Of a DNA stretch of 64,000 bases, positions 56,777-64,000 are shown in pieces; the first letter of the stretch is position 1; each line of letters starts with the position of its first letter. The notes under the pieces are model-generated. The model searched no databases, was not told the origin of the DNA, and saw only the letters and a list, made by a program, of their open reading frames with translations. The stretch spans positions 1 through 64,000 of the forward strand of contig NZ_BCNS01000211.1 in the NCBI RefSeq assembly GCF_001528745.1. The letters run 5' to 3'. The stretch is from Marinobacterium profundum (lineage in GTDB: Bacteria > Pseudomonadota > Gammaproteobacteria > Pseudomonadales > Balneatricaceae). The position numbers and the translations under genes were made by a program.

Positions 56777-57458
56777 CGAACTGCCCTCCCAGACTGAGGT
56801 ATTCCTGCCTCGACACCGGTTCGAAGCGCACCCGATCCCCCACTTCCATCAGCGCCAGCGAACGGCTGTTCCAGTCGATCATCTGCGCCGGGGTACGGCC
56901 AATAAGCTGCCAGCCCCCCGGTGTGACGCTGGGATAGATGGCGGTCTGGTTGTCGGCAATGCCGAGGCTGCCCCTGGGGACTTTAAGTCGTGGCGTACTC
57001 TTGCGCGGCATGCTCAGGCGCGGGTCTGTATTGCCCAGAAAAGCAAAACCCGGGCTAAAGCCAATGGCATAAACGCGGTAGCTGACACTGCTGTGCAGGG
57101 CTATCACCTCATCCGCGGACAACCCCAGATGCTGGCAGATTTCAGCCATATCCAGTGCCACTTCCTCACCGTAATACACCGGCACTACTACCTCTCTGGC
57201 GTCCTCTAGACTAGCCTCGGCCTGTTCCAGTCGCTGTATCAGCGCCTGCAGCCTGGAAAACATACCCAGTCGGTCGACCCTGCGCAGATCAAAGCTCAAC
57301 AGAATCGAGGTATATGACGGCACCAGATCGATGACGAACGGCGCCAGTTCGCCACGAATGCCATCCAGTACCTGGCGTACCCTCTGCGCCACCTCATCAC
57401 AAATTTCATCACCAAGACTGATCAGCAGAGTATTTTCGTTCACGCTTTCAAGTTTCAT
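56766..57458 (-). CDS. pxpB: 5-oxoprolinase subunit PxpB
   Basis: A 230-residue PxpB (KipI/AHS1) subunit. It contains LVPSYTSILLSFD, IALHSSVSYRVYAIGFSPGF, AFLGNTDPRLSMPRKSTPR and GSLGIADNQTAIYPSVTPGG. Its first 16 codons (MKLESVNENTLLISLG) are repeated at the front of three 116-bp units immediately upstream, and its ATG overlaps the stop codon of the last mini-ORF. Confidence 0.94.
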   Translation of the reverse strand: MKLESVNENTLLISLGDEICDEVAQRVRQVLDGIRGELAPFVIDLVPSYTSILLSFDLRRVDRLGMFSRLQALIQRLEQAEASLEDAREVVVPVYYGEEVALDMAEICQHLGLSADEVIALHSSVSYRVYAIGFSPGFAFLGNTDPRLSMPRKSTPRLKVPRGSLGIADNQTAIYPSVTPGGWQLIGRTPAQMIDWNSRSLALMEVGDRVRFEPVSRQEYLSLGGQFDEL

Positions 57459-57574
57459 TGGCTAAATCCCAAGAAATGCAGTCGCTGAGCCCACTGCTGC
57501 GCAAGTCCACGATCACTAATTTCATCACCAAGGCTGATCAGCAGAGTATTTTCGTTAACGCTTTCAAGTTTCAT
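57455..57574 (-). CDS. Mini-ORF 3 of the pxpA-pxpB repeat array
   Basis: 39 codons starting MKLESVNENTLLISLGDEIS, diverged from units 1 and 2 and closer to pxpB itself over the first 16 codons. The final TGA overlaps the pxpB ATG. Confidence 0.5.
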   Translation of the reverse strand: MKLESVNENTLLISLGDEISDRGLAQQWAQRLHFLGFSQ

Positions 57575-57690
57575 TGGCTAAATCCCAAGAAATGCAGTCG
57601 CTGAGCCCACTGCTGCACAAGTCCACAATCACCGATCTCGTCACCAAGGCCGATCAGCAAAGTGTTTTCGTTAACGCTTTCAAGTTTCAT
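57571..57690 (-). CDS. Mini-ORF 2 of the pxpA-pxpB repeat array
   Basis: 39 codons starting MKLESVNENTLLIGLGDEIG and ending HFLGFSQ. Coupled by ATGA at both ends. Identical to mini-ORF 1 beyond the first few codons, so this duplication is recent. Confidence 0.5.
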   Translation of the reverse strand: MKLESVNENTLLIGLGDEIGDCGLVQQWAQRLHFLGFSQ

Positions 57691-57806
57691 TGGCTAAATC
57701 CCAAGAAATGCAGTCGCTGAGCCCACTGCTGCACAAGTCCACAATCACCGATCTCGTCACCAAGGCCGATCAGCAAAGTGTTTTCGTTAGCGTTCTGCAG
57801 CTGCAT
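57687..57806 (-). CDS. Mini-ORF 1 of the pxpA-pxpB repeat array
   Basis: 39 codons starting MQLQNANENTLLIGLGDEIG. Only this copy has a diverged start (MQLQNA in place of MKLESV), reflecting its junction with the end of pxpA. ATG overlaps the pxpA stop; TGA overlaps the next ATG. Whether a stable peptide results is unknown; it may only relay ribosomes. Confidence 0.5.
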   Translation of the reverse strand: MQLQNANENTLLIGLGDEIGDCGLVQQWAQRLHFLGFSQ

Positions 57807-58537
57807 CAGCTTTGCACCCAGCCCCGCAGCCGCTGCACCACCTGCAGCGCCAGTGGATTGTCGCCGTGAATGCACAGGGTGTCGGCCTGAATAGGCACTC
57901 GCACGCCATTGATGGAGGTGACGCTGCCATCATTGAGCATTTGCGTCACCTGCTGCTCAATCGCCTCGCAGCTGTGATGCACAGCGCCTGGCACCGAGCG
58001 GGAAACCAGCCGCCCCTGGTCGTCGTAGGCGCGATCGGAAAAGGCCTCGAACCAGAGTGTCAGCCCAAGCGTTGCGGCCTGGGTGCGAAAGCGCTCGGCA
58101 TCGGGCGTGGCCATGATCACCAGCGGGCACTGGGGCGCGTAATCCAGTACCGCCTGCATGACCACCGCCATGGTGGCCGGATCTGCAATCATGCGGTTAT
58201 AGAGGGCGCCGTGGGGTTTTACATAATCGATGCAAGTCCCGTTAACACGGCAGATACCATCCAGGGCAGCAATCTGGTAGACAATCAGCGCGCGCAGTTC
58301 ATCCGCCGAGCACTGCAGATCGCGCCGGCCAAAACCCAGCAGGTCGGGATAGCCGGGATGGGCACCTATACTGACACCGCTGGCCAGGGCCAGTTTGACG
58401 GTTCTGTCCATGGTGAGCGGGTCCGAGGCATGGAAGCCGCAGGCAATATTGGCCATGTCGACAAAGGGCATAACCTGCTCGTCCATGCCCATCACCCAGC
58501 TGCCAAAACTTTCACCCATGTCACAATTGAGTTTCAT
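57806..58537 (-). CDS. pxpA: 5-oxoprolinase subunit PxpA
   Basis: A 243-residue LamB/YcsF-family subunit of 5-oxoprolinase. Typical segments: MKLNCDMGESFGSWVMG, VDMANIACGFHASDP, GAHPGYPDLLGFGRRDL, YVKPHGALYNRM and CIHGDNPLALQVVQRLR. It is needed with PxpBC for ATP-driven opening of 5-oxo-L-proline. It lies 128 bases after dctM3; its stop is ATGA-coupled to the mini-ORF array. Confidence 0.95.
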   Translation of the reverse strand: MKLNCDMGESFGSWVMGMDEQVMPFVDMANIACGFHASDPLTMDRTVKLALASGVSIGAHPGYPDLLGFGRRDLQCSADELRALIVYQIAALDGICRVNGTCIDYVKPHGALYNRMIADPATMAVVMQAVLDYAPQCPLVIMATPDAERFRTQAATLGLTLWFEAFSDRAYDDQGRLVSRSVPGAVHHSCEAIEQQVTQMLNDGSVTSINGVRVPIQADTLCIHGDNPLALQVVQRLRGWVQS

Positions 58538-58665
58538 CGACGTTCTCCAGGCAAAACGTTGCCATAGCCTGCAGCGGTGTTGCAGGACAGGGCAAGATCA
58601 GAAAATTAATCCGGAACTGATGCAGGGCCGCGCCGCCAGGCGACAGAGCCCTGTACTTTATCTCG

Positions 58666-59973
58666 CTAGCGCTGCGACATGGTCGTCGGCAGGTAGGTCA
58701 CAATCTCGGGGAACCAGCTGATGAGCACTATGGCAAACAGGATCAGCAGGAAGAACGGCAGCGCCGCCCGGGCCACGTAGAGAATGTCCTTACCAGTGAG
58801 CGACTGAATCACAAACAGATTGAAGCCCACCGGCGGCGTGATCTGGGACATTTCCACCACCAGCACTATGTAGATACCGAACCAAAGCAAATCGATATTG
58901 GCCTGCTGCACCATGGGCAGAACTACAGCGACAGTCAGTACCACCACCGAGATGCCATCCAGAAAACAGCCCAGTACCACAAAGAGCACCGTCAGAGACA
59001 TCAACAGCACCACAGGCGAGAGCGCCATATCGCCAATCCATTGCGCCAGCGCACTGGGGATGCCAAGAAAGCCCATGGCCAGCGTCAGAAAATGCGCACC
59101 AACCAGAATCAAGCCGATCATGCAGGAGCTCTTTACCGCCCCCAGCAGACTGCTTAAAAAGCTCTCGCGATCCAGGCTGCCGGTCACCAGAGCCAGAAAC
59201 AGGGAACCAAAAACGCCCAGGGCAGCGGCTTCAGTCGGCGTGGTCAAACCGCCATAGATGGAGCCCAGTACGAAGCCGATAAGAGCGACAATCGGCAGCA
59301 GCTGTTTCAGCGCCTTCAGCTTGACGATAAAGGGTACGCGGTCAGCGGTACTGCTTGGCAGCTCATCCTTGTTCAGCAGCGCCCACACCATGGTGTAGCC
59401 CATAAAGAGCACCATCAGCAGCAGGCCCGGCAAGGCGCCGGCGATAAATAGCCGACCAATGGACACCTCGGCGGCCACGCCGTAAACAATCAGAATAATG
59501 GAGGGTGGTATCAGCAGCCCCAGGGTGCCGGAGCCGGCCAGGGTTCCCACTGCCATACGCTCGCTATAGCCCTGCGCCTTGAGTTCAGGCAGTGTCATGC
59601 GGCCAATGGTGGCGGCCGTGGCGGCGGAAGAACCCGATACGGCGGCAAAGATGCCACAACTGAGCACGTTCACATGCAGCAGCTTGCCCGGCAGGCCACT
59701 CAGCCAGGGCGACAGCCCCTTGAACAAATCCTCCGACAGGCGGGTGCGAAACAGCACTTCCCCCATCCAGATAAACAGCGGCAAGGCGGTCAGTGACCAG
59801 GAGGTACTGGCGCCCCAGCTGGAAGTGGCGAACAGCAGGCCAATCTGGTCGTTGCCGGACAGCATCAGCCCCAGCACCGCCACGCCTGTCAGCGCCAGCG
59901 CTACCCAGATTCCCATGGCGAGCATCACCAGCATACTGACGGCCAGTACAATCGATAGCAGCGTCATATCCAT
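58666..59973 (-). CDS. TRAP transporter large permease DctM (third system)
   Basis: A 435-residue DctM with typical segments (SGSSAATAATIGRMTLPELK, TTPTEAAALGVFGSLFLAL, TPPVGFNLFVIQSLTGKD). It lies between the receptor/small permease genes and pxpABC, so the cargo is probably 5-oxoproline (pyroglutamate), by inference from context. ATG overlaps the dctQ3 stop by one base. Confidence 0.93.
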   Translation of the reverse strand: MDMTLLSIVLAVSMLVMLAMGIWVALALTGVAVLGLMLSGNDQIGLLFATSSWGASTSWSLTALPLFIWMGEVLFRTRLSEDLFKGLSPWLSGLPGKLLHVNVLSCGIFAAVSGSSAATAATIGRMTLPELKAQGYSERMAVGTLAGSGTLGLLIPPSIILIVYGVAAEVSIGRLFIAGALPGLLLMVLFMGYTMVWALLNKDELPSSTADRVPFIVKLKALKQLLPIVALIGFVLGSIYGGLTTPTEAAALGVFGSLFLALVTGSLDRESFLSSLLGAVKSSCMIGLILVGAHFLTLAMGFLGIPSALAQWIGDMALSPVVLLMSLTVLFVVLGCFLDGISVVVLTVAVVLPMVQQANIDLLWFGIYIVLVVEMSQITPPVGFNLFVIQSLTGKDILYVARAALPFFLLILFAIVLISWFPEIVTYLPTTMSQR

Positions 59974-60491
59974 CAGACTTCCTCCAGATTGAGCTCATTT
60001 TCATGGGTCTGATAGGCCGGTACACGGCCTTTTACCACACAGACAAGGCTGTCCAGAATGGCCAGATTCAGCGCCAGTATTCCCAGCGCCAGAGGTATCT
60101 GCGGAATCCATATAGGCACCGGAATATAGCCGTAGGAAACCTCCTCGAAGACATAGGATTCCCACACCATATAGATGCAGTACCAGGTCATGTAACTAAC
60201 CAGCCCCAAAGCGAACAGCAGCACCAAAAACTCCTGCAGGAAGCGCATCCGGGGCGAACAGCGCTGAATCAGCAGAGTAACCCTGATATGCCCGCCTTCG
60301 TGAAAGGTATAGGCCAGACCGAGGAAGGTAGCGCCGGCCAGAGCATAGCCGGAAAAATCTTCCGCCGAGGGCACGATAAAGCCGAGCAGCCGGCCAACTA
60401 TCTGGGCCAGTATGATGAGCATGATGGCAACCAGACAAAAGCCTGCCAGATAGCCCGATGCCAGATAGAGTTTTTCTCGAAGTGAGTGCAT
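59973..60491 (-). CDS. TRAP transporter small permease DctQ (third system)
   Basis: A 172-residue four-helix membrane protein (FSGYALAGATFLGLAYTFHE, HIRVTLLIQR), the DctQ pattern. It follows dctP3 by about 50 bases and is coupled to dctM3. Confidence 0.92.
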   Translation of the reverse strand: MHSLREKLYLASGYLAGFCLVAIMLIILAQIVGRLLGFIVPSAEDFSGYALAGATFLGLAYTFHEGGHIRVTLLIQRCSPRMRFLQEFLVLLFALGLVSYMTWYCIYMVWESYVFEEVSYGYIPVPIWIPQIPLALGILALNLAILDSLVCVVKGRVPAYQTHENELNLEEV

Positions 60492-60542
60492 AACAGGCGC
60501 CTCGCTGAACAGGCCCCGAAACCGAGGCCTGTGACACTGGAT

Positions 60543-61508
60543 TTACTTGCGGTAGCTGGAGAGGATGGCGCCTACGTCTTCTGGCGACTCGGCCTTCCAC
60601 TCATCGATCATGGTGTCGCCGATTATCTGCAACTCAGCCATCAGCTCGGCGGAAGGCTCCGCTACCTGAATGCCGTTCTCGGCCAGAGTCTTGGTATCTT
60701 CAGCCGCCGTGATGCGTACACGCTTCCAGCCTTCGCTTTCGGCTTTGGCAGCGGCATCCAGAATCACCTGACGGGTCTTGTCATCCAGACGTTTGAAGGC
60801 CCGCTTGTTCACGACCACCACGTTTTTGGGAATCCAGGCGCGCACATCGGTGAAGTGCTCCAGGTAATCCCAGGCCTGACCGTTCACGCCAGTCGAGGGT
60901 GACGTGATCATGGCGTCGATAATGCCAGTACTGAAGGCCTGGGGAATGTCCGGCACCTGCACTGTGGTCGGGGTGGTATTCATCAGATCCGCCAGGCGGG
61001 AGGTAGACGGGCTATAGGCACGCATCTTCAGGCCACTCAGGTCTTCCAGCCTGTTGACCGGCGCCTTGGTGTAGAGACTCTGGGCCGGCCAGGCAACGGT
61101 ATACAGCAGCGTCATGCCGTCTTTATCCAGCTGTTTTTCAACTTCGGGCCGGGCCGCTGCCCAGAGTTTCTCGGCATCATCAAAAGTAGTCGCCAGAAAC
61201 GGAATATTGTCATGTTTAAACACCGAATGAGTGTTACCCATGATGCCAATAAAGACTTCCCCCAGCTGAACCTGACCTGTTTTCACCGCGCGCGGTATTT
61301 CCGGATGCTTCACCAGCGAAGCACCCGAATGCACGACAATGTCCAACTCGCCGGCGGTATTGGTCTTGATCTCCTCGGCGAATTCGCGAGCGATCTGGGT
61401 CGGTAAATTGGCGTCGCCGTAAGGTGTGGGCATATGCCATTTTTCGGCTTGAACGGCTGAGGCCGCAAGGGTACCCAACAGCAGCATGGCGCTGGCTAAT
61501 TTTTTCAT
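60543..61508 (-). CDS. TRAP transporter solute receptor DctP (third system)
   Basis: A 321-residue periplasmic receptor with signal peptide (MKKLASAMLLLGTLAASAVQ, cleavage near AEKW). It has the DctP signature LSGLKMRAYSPSTSRLADLM (binding Arg) and PQAFSTGIIDAMITSPSTG. It is the first transporter gene after the D-glutamate cyclase family gene. Confidence 0.93.
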   Translation of the reverse strand: MKKLASAMLLLGTLAASAVQAEKWHMPTPYGDANLPTQIAREFAEEIKTNTAGELDIVVHSGASLVKHPEIPRAVKTGQVQLGEVFIGIMGNTHSVFKHDNIPFLATTFDDAEKLWAAARPEVEKQLDKDGMTLLYTVAWPAQSLYTKAPVNRLEDLSGLKMRAYSPSTSRLADLMNTTPTTVQVPDIPQAFSTGIIDAMITSPSTGVNGQAWDYLEHFTDVRAWIPKNVVVVNKRAFKRLDDKTRQVILDAAAKAESEGWKRVRITAAEDTKTLAENGIQVAEPSAELMAELQIIGDTMIDEWKAESPEDVGAILSSYRK

Positions 61509-61674
61509 TTTAATGCTCCAGTTTTCAGTGTTATTGAAAAGTACCGGATCTCATCCTGAGCCGGATGACCATAACCCCTGAGGCCTGGGTGGCAATACAG
61601 CTGTCATCAAGAATAGCTGCCAGCACCGAAACGCCCTGGGTGACCAGAAAAGGTGGCGCTGCATCCTGCAGGCC

Positions 61675-62496
61675 TCAAAGAATCGCAAGTTCTGCATTAA
61701 GCAAATCGGTGATCAGCATTTTGCCGGGCACATGGGTAATGCAGATGGGCGGTTTGGCATTGCGCACGGCCACCTGGGGCGTTACACCGCAGGCCCAGAA
61801 AACCGGCAGCTCATTAGCATAGAGCTCAACTGCATCACCAAAGTCAGGCGCAGAAAGGTCGTTGATACCGATCAGGGACGGATCGCCAAAATGCACAGGC
61901 GCACCGTGCGCCTTGGGCAAACGGGTGGTCACCTGTACCGCGCGAATCGCATCGGCGGCGATGAAGGGCCTCATGGACACCACCATGTCGCCGTGGAAAC
62001 GACCACCTGGCACAGTAGGGATATTGCTGCGGTACATGGAGACGTTCACATCCATGTCGATATTGCGCACCGACAGGCCCGCCTGCTGCAGCGCATCTTC
62101 AAAGGAGAACGAACAGCCCAGCACGAAGGCGACCATGTCGCTCTGCCAGTGGGCAGCGATGTCCGATGTGGTTTCAACCAGTTCGCCGTCGCGAAAAATA
62201 TTGTATTCAGGTACGTCGTGGCGAATGTCGATATCCAGCCCCAGGCCCGGCAGGGCTGGGTTACCCGCCTCGGATACAGCGATCAGCGGGCAGGAAACCG
62301 GGTTATTCTGGCAATAGGTGAGAAAATCGCCGGCCCAGTCGGCGGGCAGTATCACCACATTGCCCTGCACCAGGCCAGACGCCAGTCCGCTGGTCATGGA
62401 ACTATGCTCACCGCGCCGAATCGCCTGACGCAGCGCACTGGACTCGCTGAGCAGACGCTCTTTGAAACCTGAAGAATCGCGTTGCATTACGAGCAT
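61675..62496 (-). CDS. D-glutamate cyclase family putative hydro-lyase (DUF1445/YcsI-like)
   Basis: A 273-residue protein with the DUF1445 motifs [46 protein letters not shown] and [10 protein letters not shown]. The family includes mammalian D-glutamate cyclase, which turns D-glutamate into 5-oxo-D-proline, and Bacillus YcsI, also next to pxp genes. It leads the TRAP-pxp operon, so a role in cyclic or D-glutamate handling is inferred. RBS 'agaggtccacggt' is modest. 166 bases separate it from dctP3, with an inverted repeat around its stop. Confidence 0.88.
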   Translation of the reverse strand: MLVMQRDSSGFKERLLSESSALRQAIRRGEHSSMTSGLASGLVQGNVVILPADWAGDFLTYCQNNPVSCPLIAVSEAGNPALPGLGLDIDIRHDVPEYNIFRDGELVETTSDIAAHWQSDMVAFVLGCSFSFEDALQQAGLSVRNIDMDVNVSMYRSNIPTVPGGRFHGDMVVSMRPFIAADAIRAVQVTTRLPKAHGAPVHFGDPSLIGINDLSAPDFGDAVELYANELPVFWACGVTPQVAVRNAKPPICITHVPGKMLITDLLNAELAIL

Positions 62497-62529
62497 ACCG
62501 TGGACCTCTGCTGCTATTGTTGTTCTGTC

Positions 62530-62607
62530 TTTTTATACAGACTACCCTCGACACAAAAAAAGTCTAATTATGGATTTTTGGTGATTTTAATAAAAAAAAT
62601 TTATTAA
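62530..62607 (-). promoter_or_regulatory. AT-rich promoter region of the 5-oxoproline operon
   Basis: An unusually AT-rich block between lysR and the cyclase family gene. On the minus strand TATAAA (62535-62530) is a likely -10; the -35 position (TTTTTT) is poor, as expected for an activated promoter. The T-N-A-rich palindromic sequence further upstream (ttaattaataaatt region, about 62588-62607) is a candidate LysR site. Confidence 0.45.
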
Positions 62608-63504
62608 TTATTTTAATCCGTAGTCTTTGGCGACCGCTACCGCCAGCTCGGCCGCCAGCTCCGCCAACGGATTGAACGGCACATCGGGATAGGACGCTGT
62701 AAAACCCAATGCACTGGGCGTCCAGATTGCCCTAACCCGGTTAAGACTTCCCTCTTCGAGTTCCTGGGCAATCATGGCATGGGGCAAGGTGGATATACCG
62801 ACGGCATCCAGCGTCAGGCGGTGACAGGCAGACAATGAGCTGGATGAAAAAAACCTGACAGGCGGACCATCCAGTTCACGGAATTTTTGACTGATCTCAG
62901 CGTAGGGTTTGGTGGTTCTGGCGTAGGTAATAATCGGCCATTTGATCAGTTCTTCCAGATACAGAAGCCGTTTTGGCAAAGCCAGCTCCGGGCTGGCCAC
63001 CCAGACCAGGGGAAAGGTACAGAGTTCACGATCCGCTATGGAGGGATCCGACACCGGCCCCATAAGAAACGCCAGATCCAGTGAGCGGTCCTGCAATCCG
63101 ATACGCAGATTGCTGGTGACATCCACGGTCATTTCCACTTCCAGGTTGGGCATGTCGGTATGCAGGCGCCGCAAAAAGTCGGGCAGCCAGGTATGAACAA
63201 TGGTTTCCGATACGCCCAGACGCAAAATACCGCCCAGCGATAGCGACAGGTTGGCCCGCTTGCGCAGTTGCTCCGACATGAAAATGATCTTTTCGGCGTA
63301 GGGCAGCAGCTCCTTGCCCTTGGCCGTGAGAGCCACGGGGCCGGGCCCCACCTCGCGCACAAACAGCTTAGCGCCGAGTTCTTCCTCCAGCGCGGCTATG
63401 CGCGACGAGATCGCAGGCTGTGTAGTGCACTGGCGTTCCGCCGCTTTCCTGAAACTGCCAAGGGTCGCGACCCAGACAAAGGTTTCCAGACGTTTGAAGT
63501 TCAT
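62608..63504 (-). CDS. LysR family transcriptional regulator
   Basis: A 298-residue LysR protein: N-terminal winged helix (FKRLETFVWVATLGSFRKAA, CTTQPAISSRIAALEEELGA, LFVREVGPGPVALTAKGKEL) and a C-terminal effector domain. It lies directly upstream of the cyclase-TRAP-pxp-gdh run on the same strand, 111 bases away, so it is the likely activator; the usual divergent arrangement is absent. Effector perhaps 5-oxoproline or glutamate, by context. Start at 63504 chosen because 14 extra upstream codons precede the family N-terminus. Confidence 0.9.
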   Translation of the reverse strand: MNFKRLETFVWVATLGSFRKAAERQCTTQPAISSRIAALEEELGAKLFVREVGPGPVALTAKGKELLPYAEKIIFMSEQLRKRANLSLSLGGILRLGVSETIVHTWLPDFLRRLHTDMPNLEVEMTVDVTSNLRIGLQDRSLDLAFLMGPVSDPSIADRELCTFPLVWVASPELALPKRLLYLEELIKWPIITYARTTKPYAEISQKFRELDGPPVRFFSSSSLSACHRLTLDAVGISTLPHAMIAQELEEGSLNRVRAIWTPSALGFTASYPDVPFNPLAELAAELAVAVAKDYGLK

Positions 63505-63597
63505 CAGCGCCCCCTGCAAAATAAGTTCAGCGCCGCAAAGGGGCACTCTTTGGGGCAGACCAGCAAGCCTGGTCGACGGCAGGGATAACTAAGCTGC

Positions 63598-64000
63598 TCA
63601 GACAACAGACTCGGCCGTAACGTCAATCAAGGTGCCGCCGAGCAACTGAGCCAGTTCTTCAACCGGAATCGGGCGACTGAACAGGTAACCCTGCAGCTCT
63701 TCGCACTCGTGCTTGCGCAGAAACTCGGCCTGCTCCGCCGTTTCCACTCCCTCGGCAATAACGCCCAAACCCAGCCGCCGGGCCATCGAAAGAATGGTCA
63801 GCACTATGCCAGTAGCAGCATCACTGTGGCCAATTTCACGGATGAAAGACTGGTCGATCTTGAGCCTGTCCACCGGGAAGGAACGCAGGCTGCTGAGAGA
63901 GGAATAGCCGGTACCAAAATCATCAATCGCCAGCTCTATACCCAGTGCACGCAGTTCATGCATGGCCTTTACCGCATTGTCGAGATTGTTCATTACCGTG
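63598..64000 (-). CDS. EAL-domain cyclic-di-GMP phosphodiesterase, C-terminal part
   Basis: The gene enters from beyond the right edge; the frame is open through the last base. The visible 133 codons include the EAL-domain segments IDDFGTGYSSLSSLRSFPVD, RLKIDQSFI (catalytic Lys), GVIAEGVETAEQAEFL and LQGYLFSRPIP. It hydrolyses cyclic di-GMP if the N-terminal half of the domain is intact. Sensor domains cannot be judged from this window. Confidence 0.9.
   Translation of the reverse strand, partial: TVMNNLDNAVKAMHELRALGIELAIDDFGTGYSSLSSLRSFPVDRLKIDQSFIREIGHSDAATGIVLTILSMARRLGLGVIAEGVETAEQAEFLRKHECEELQGYLFSRPIPVEELAQLLGGTLIDVTAESVV

Larger units (their letters stand above)
57459..57806 (-). repeat. 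Three 116-bp tandem repeats forming coupled mini-ORFs between pxpA and pxpB
   Basis: Starts at 57806, 57690 and 57574 (then pxpB at 57458) are spaced exactly 116 bases. Each unit encodes 39 residues beginning like PxpB (ENTLLIGLGDEI) and ending QQWAQRLHFLGFSQ. Every junction is an ATGA overlap: pxpA stop with mini-ORF 1, mini-ORF 1 with 2, 2 with 3, and 3 with pxpB. Units 1 and 2 are identical after their first few codons; unit 3 has about ten changes and is closest to pxpB. This looks like slippage duplication of the pxpB front, kept translationally in register. Confidence 0.95.

Overview
The window is 64 kb of GC-rich chromosome from a gammaproteobacterium. Gene order (trpGDC; rpsF-rpsR-DUF2232-rplI followed by dnaB; bioBFHCD; guaBA with divergent xseA) and protein sequence point to a marine member of the Oceanospirillales/Pseudomonadales, possibly near Marinobacterium. 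That placement is inference; no 16S gene is present. No rRNA, tRNA, phage, insertion sequence with transposase, or CRISPR array was seen.

Layout. (1) 0-8.9 kb, housekeeping: tadA, guaA, guaB, xseA, an M23 peptidase, an FKBP isomerase and an esterase, with several dispersed repeats. (2) 8.9-21.1 kb, minus strand: an aromatic 2-hydroxyacid/2-oxoacid module with a MarR regulator, an acyl-CoA thioesterase, a TRAP transporter, an FMN-dependent 2-hydroxyacid dehydrogenase and indolepyruvate:ferredoxin oxidoreductase IorAB, followed by a second TRAP transporter that seems to have its own promoter. (3) 21.2-31.7 kb: an indole catabolic island. iifABCD-type genes (indole to anthranilate), a SphA/MetA-like outer-membrane channel and antABC (anthranilate to catechol) are accompanied by two AraC/XylS regulators. 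No catechol ring-cleavage genes are in view. (4) 31.8-36.8 kb: bioBFHCD; bioA lies apart at 41.2 kb behind a MITE-like repeat. (5) 36.9-43.8 kb: comF, a Na/Pi cotransporter, a TauE/SafE permease, trmO, bioA, a glycine-zipper lipoprotein-like protein and a thioesterase. (6) 43.8-52.2 kb: dnaB, the rpsF-rpsR-rplI operon, an OsmC protein, trpC, trpD, trpG and a zinc metallopeptidase. (7) 52.6-63.5 kb: a 5-oxoproline/D-glutamate utilisation operon (D-glutamate cyclase family protein, TRAP transporter, PxpA, PxpB, PxpC and an unusually short NAD-glutamate dehydrogenase) with a LysR regulator upstream. A partial EAL-domain gene runs off the right end.

How the genes work together. Regions 2 and 3 form one aromatic amino-acid-derivative hub. 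Region 2 would import aryl-lactate or mandelate-type acids, oxidise them to 2-oxoacids and convert these to aryl-acyl-CoA. Region 3 would turn indole into catechol. A pair of TATCC boxes with identical spacing lies upstream of both antA and the second TRAP operon, which suggests shared control by an AraC/XylS protein. Region 7 is a route from external pyroglutamate (and perhaps D-glutamate) through glutamate to 2-oxoglutarate. Between pxpA and pxpB it carries three 116-bp tandem repeats, each encoding a 39-residue mini-ORF joined to its neighbours by ATGA overlaps; this is the most peculiar structure in the window.

The window also holds a family of MITE-like elements with near-perfect 18-bp terminal inverted repeats (three full copies and one end remnant), a second MITE-like element between trpD and trpG, a 52-bp tandem triplicate, TAAGCCG heptamer arrays and a perfect 32-bp palindrome.
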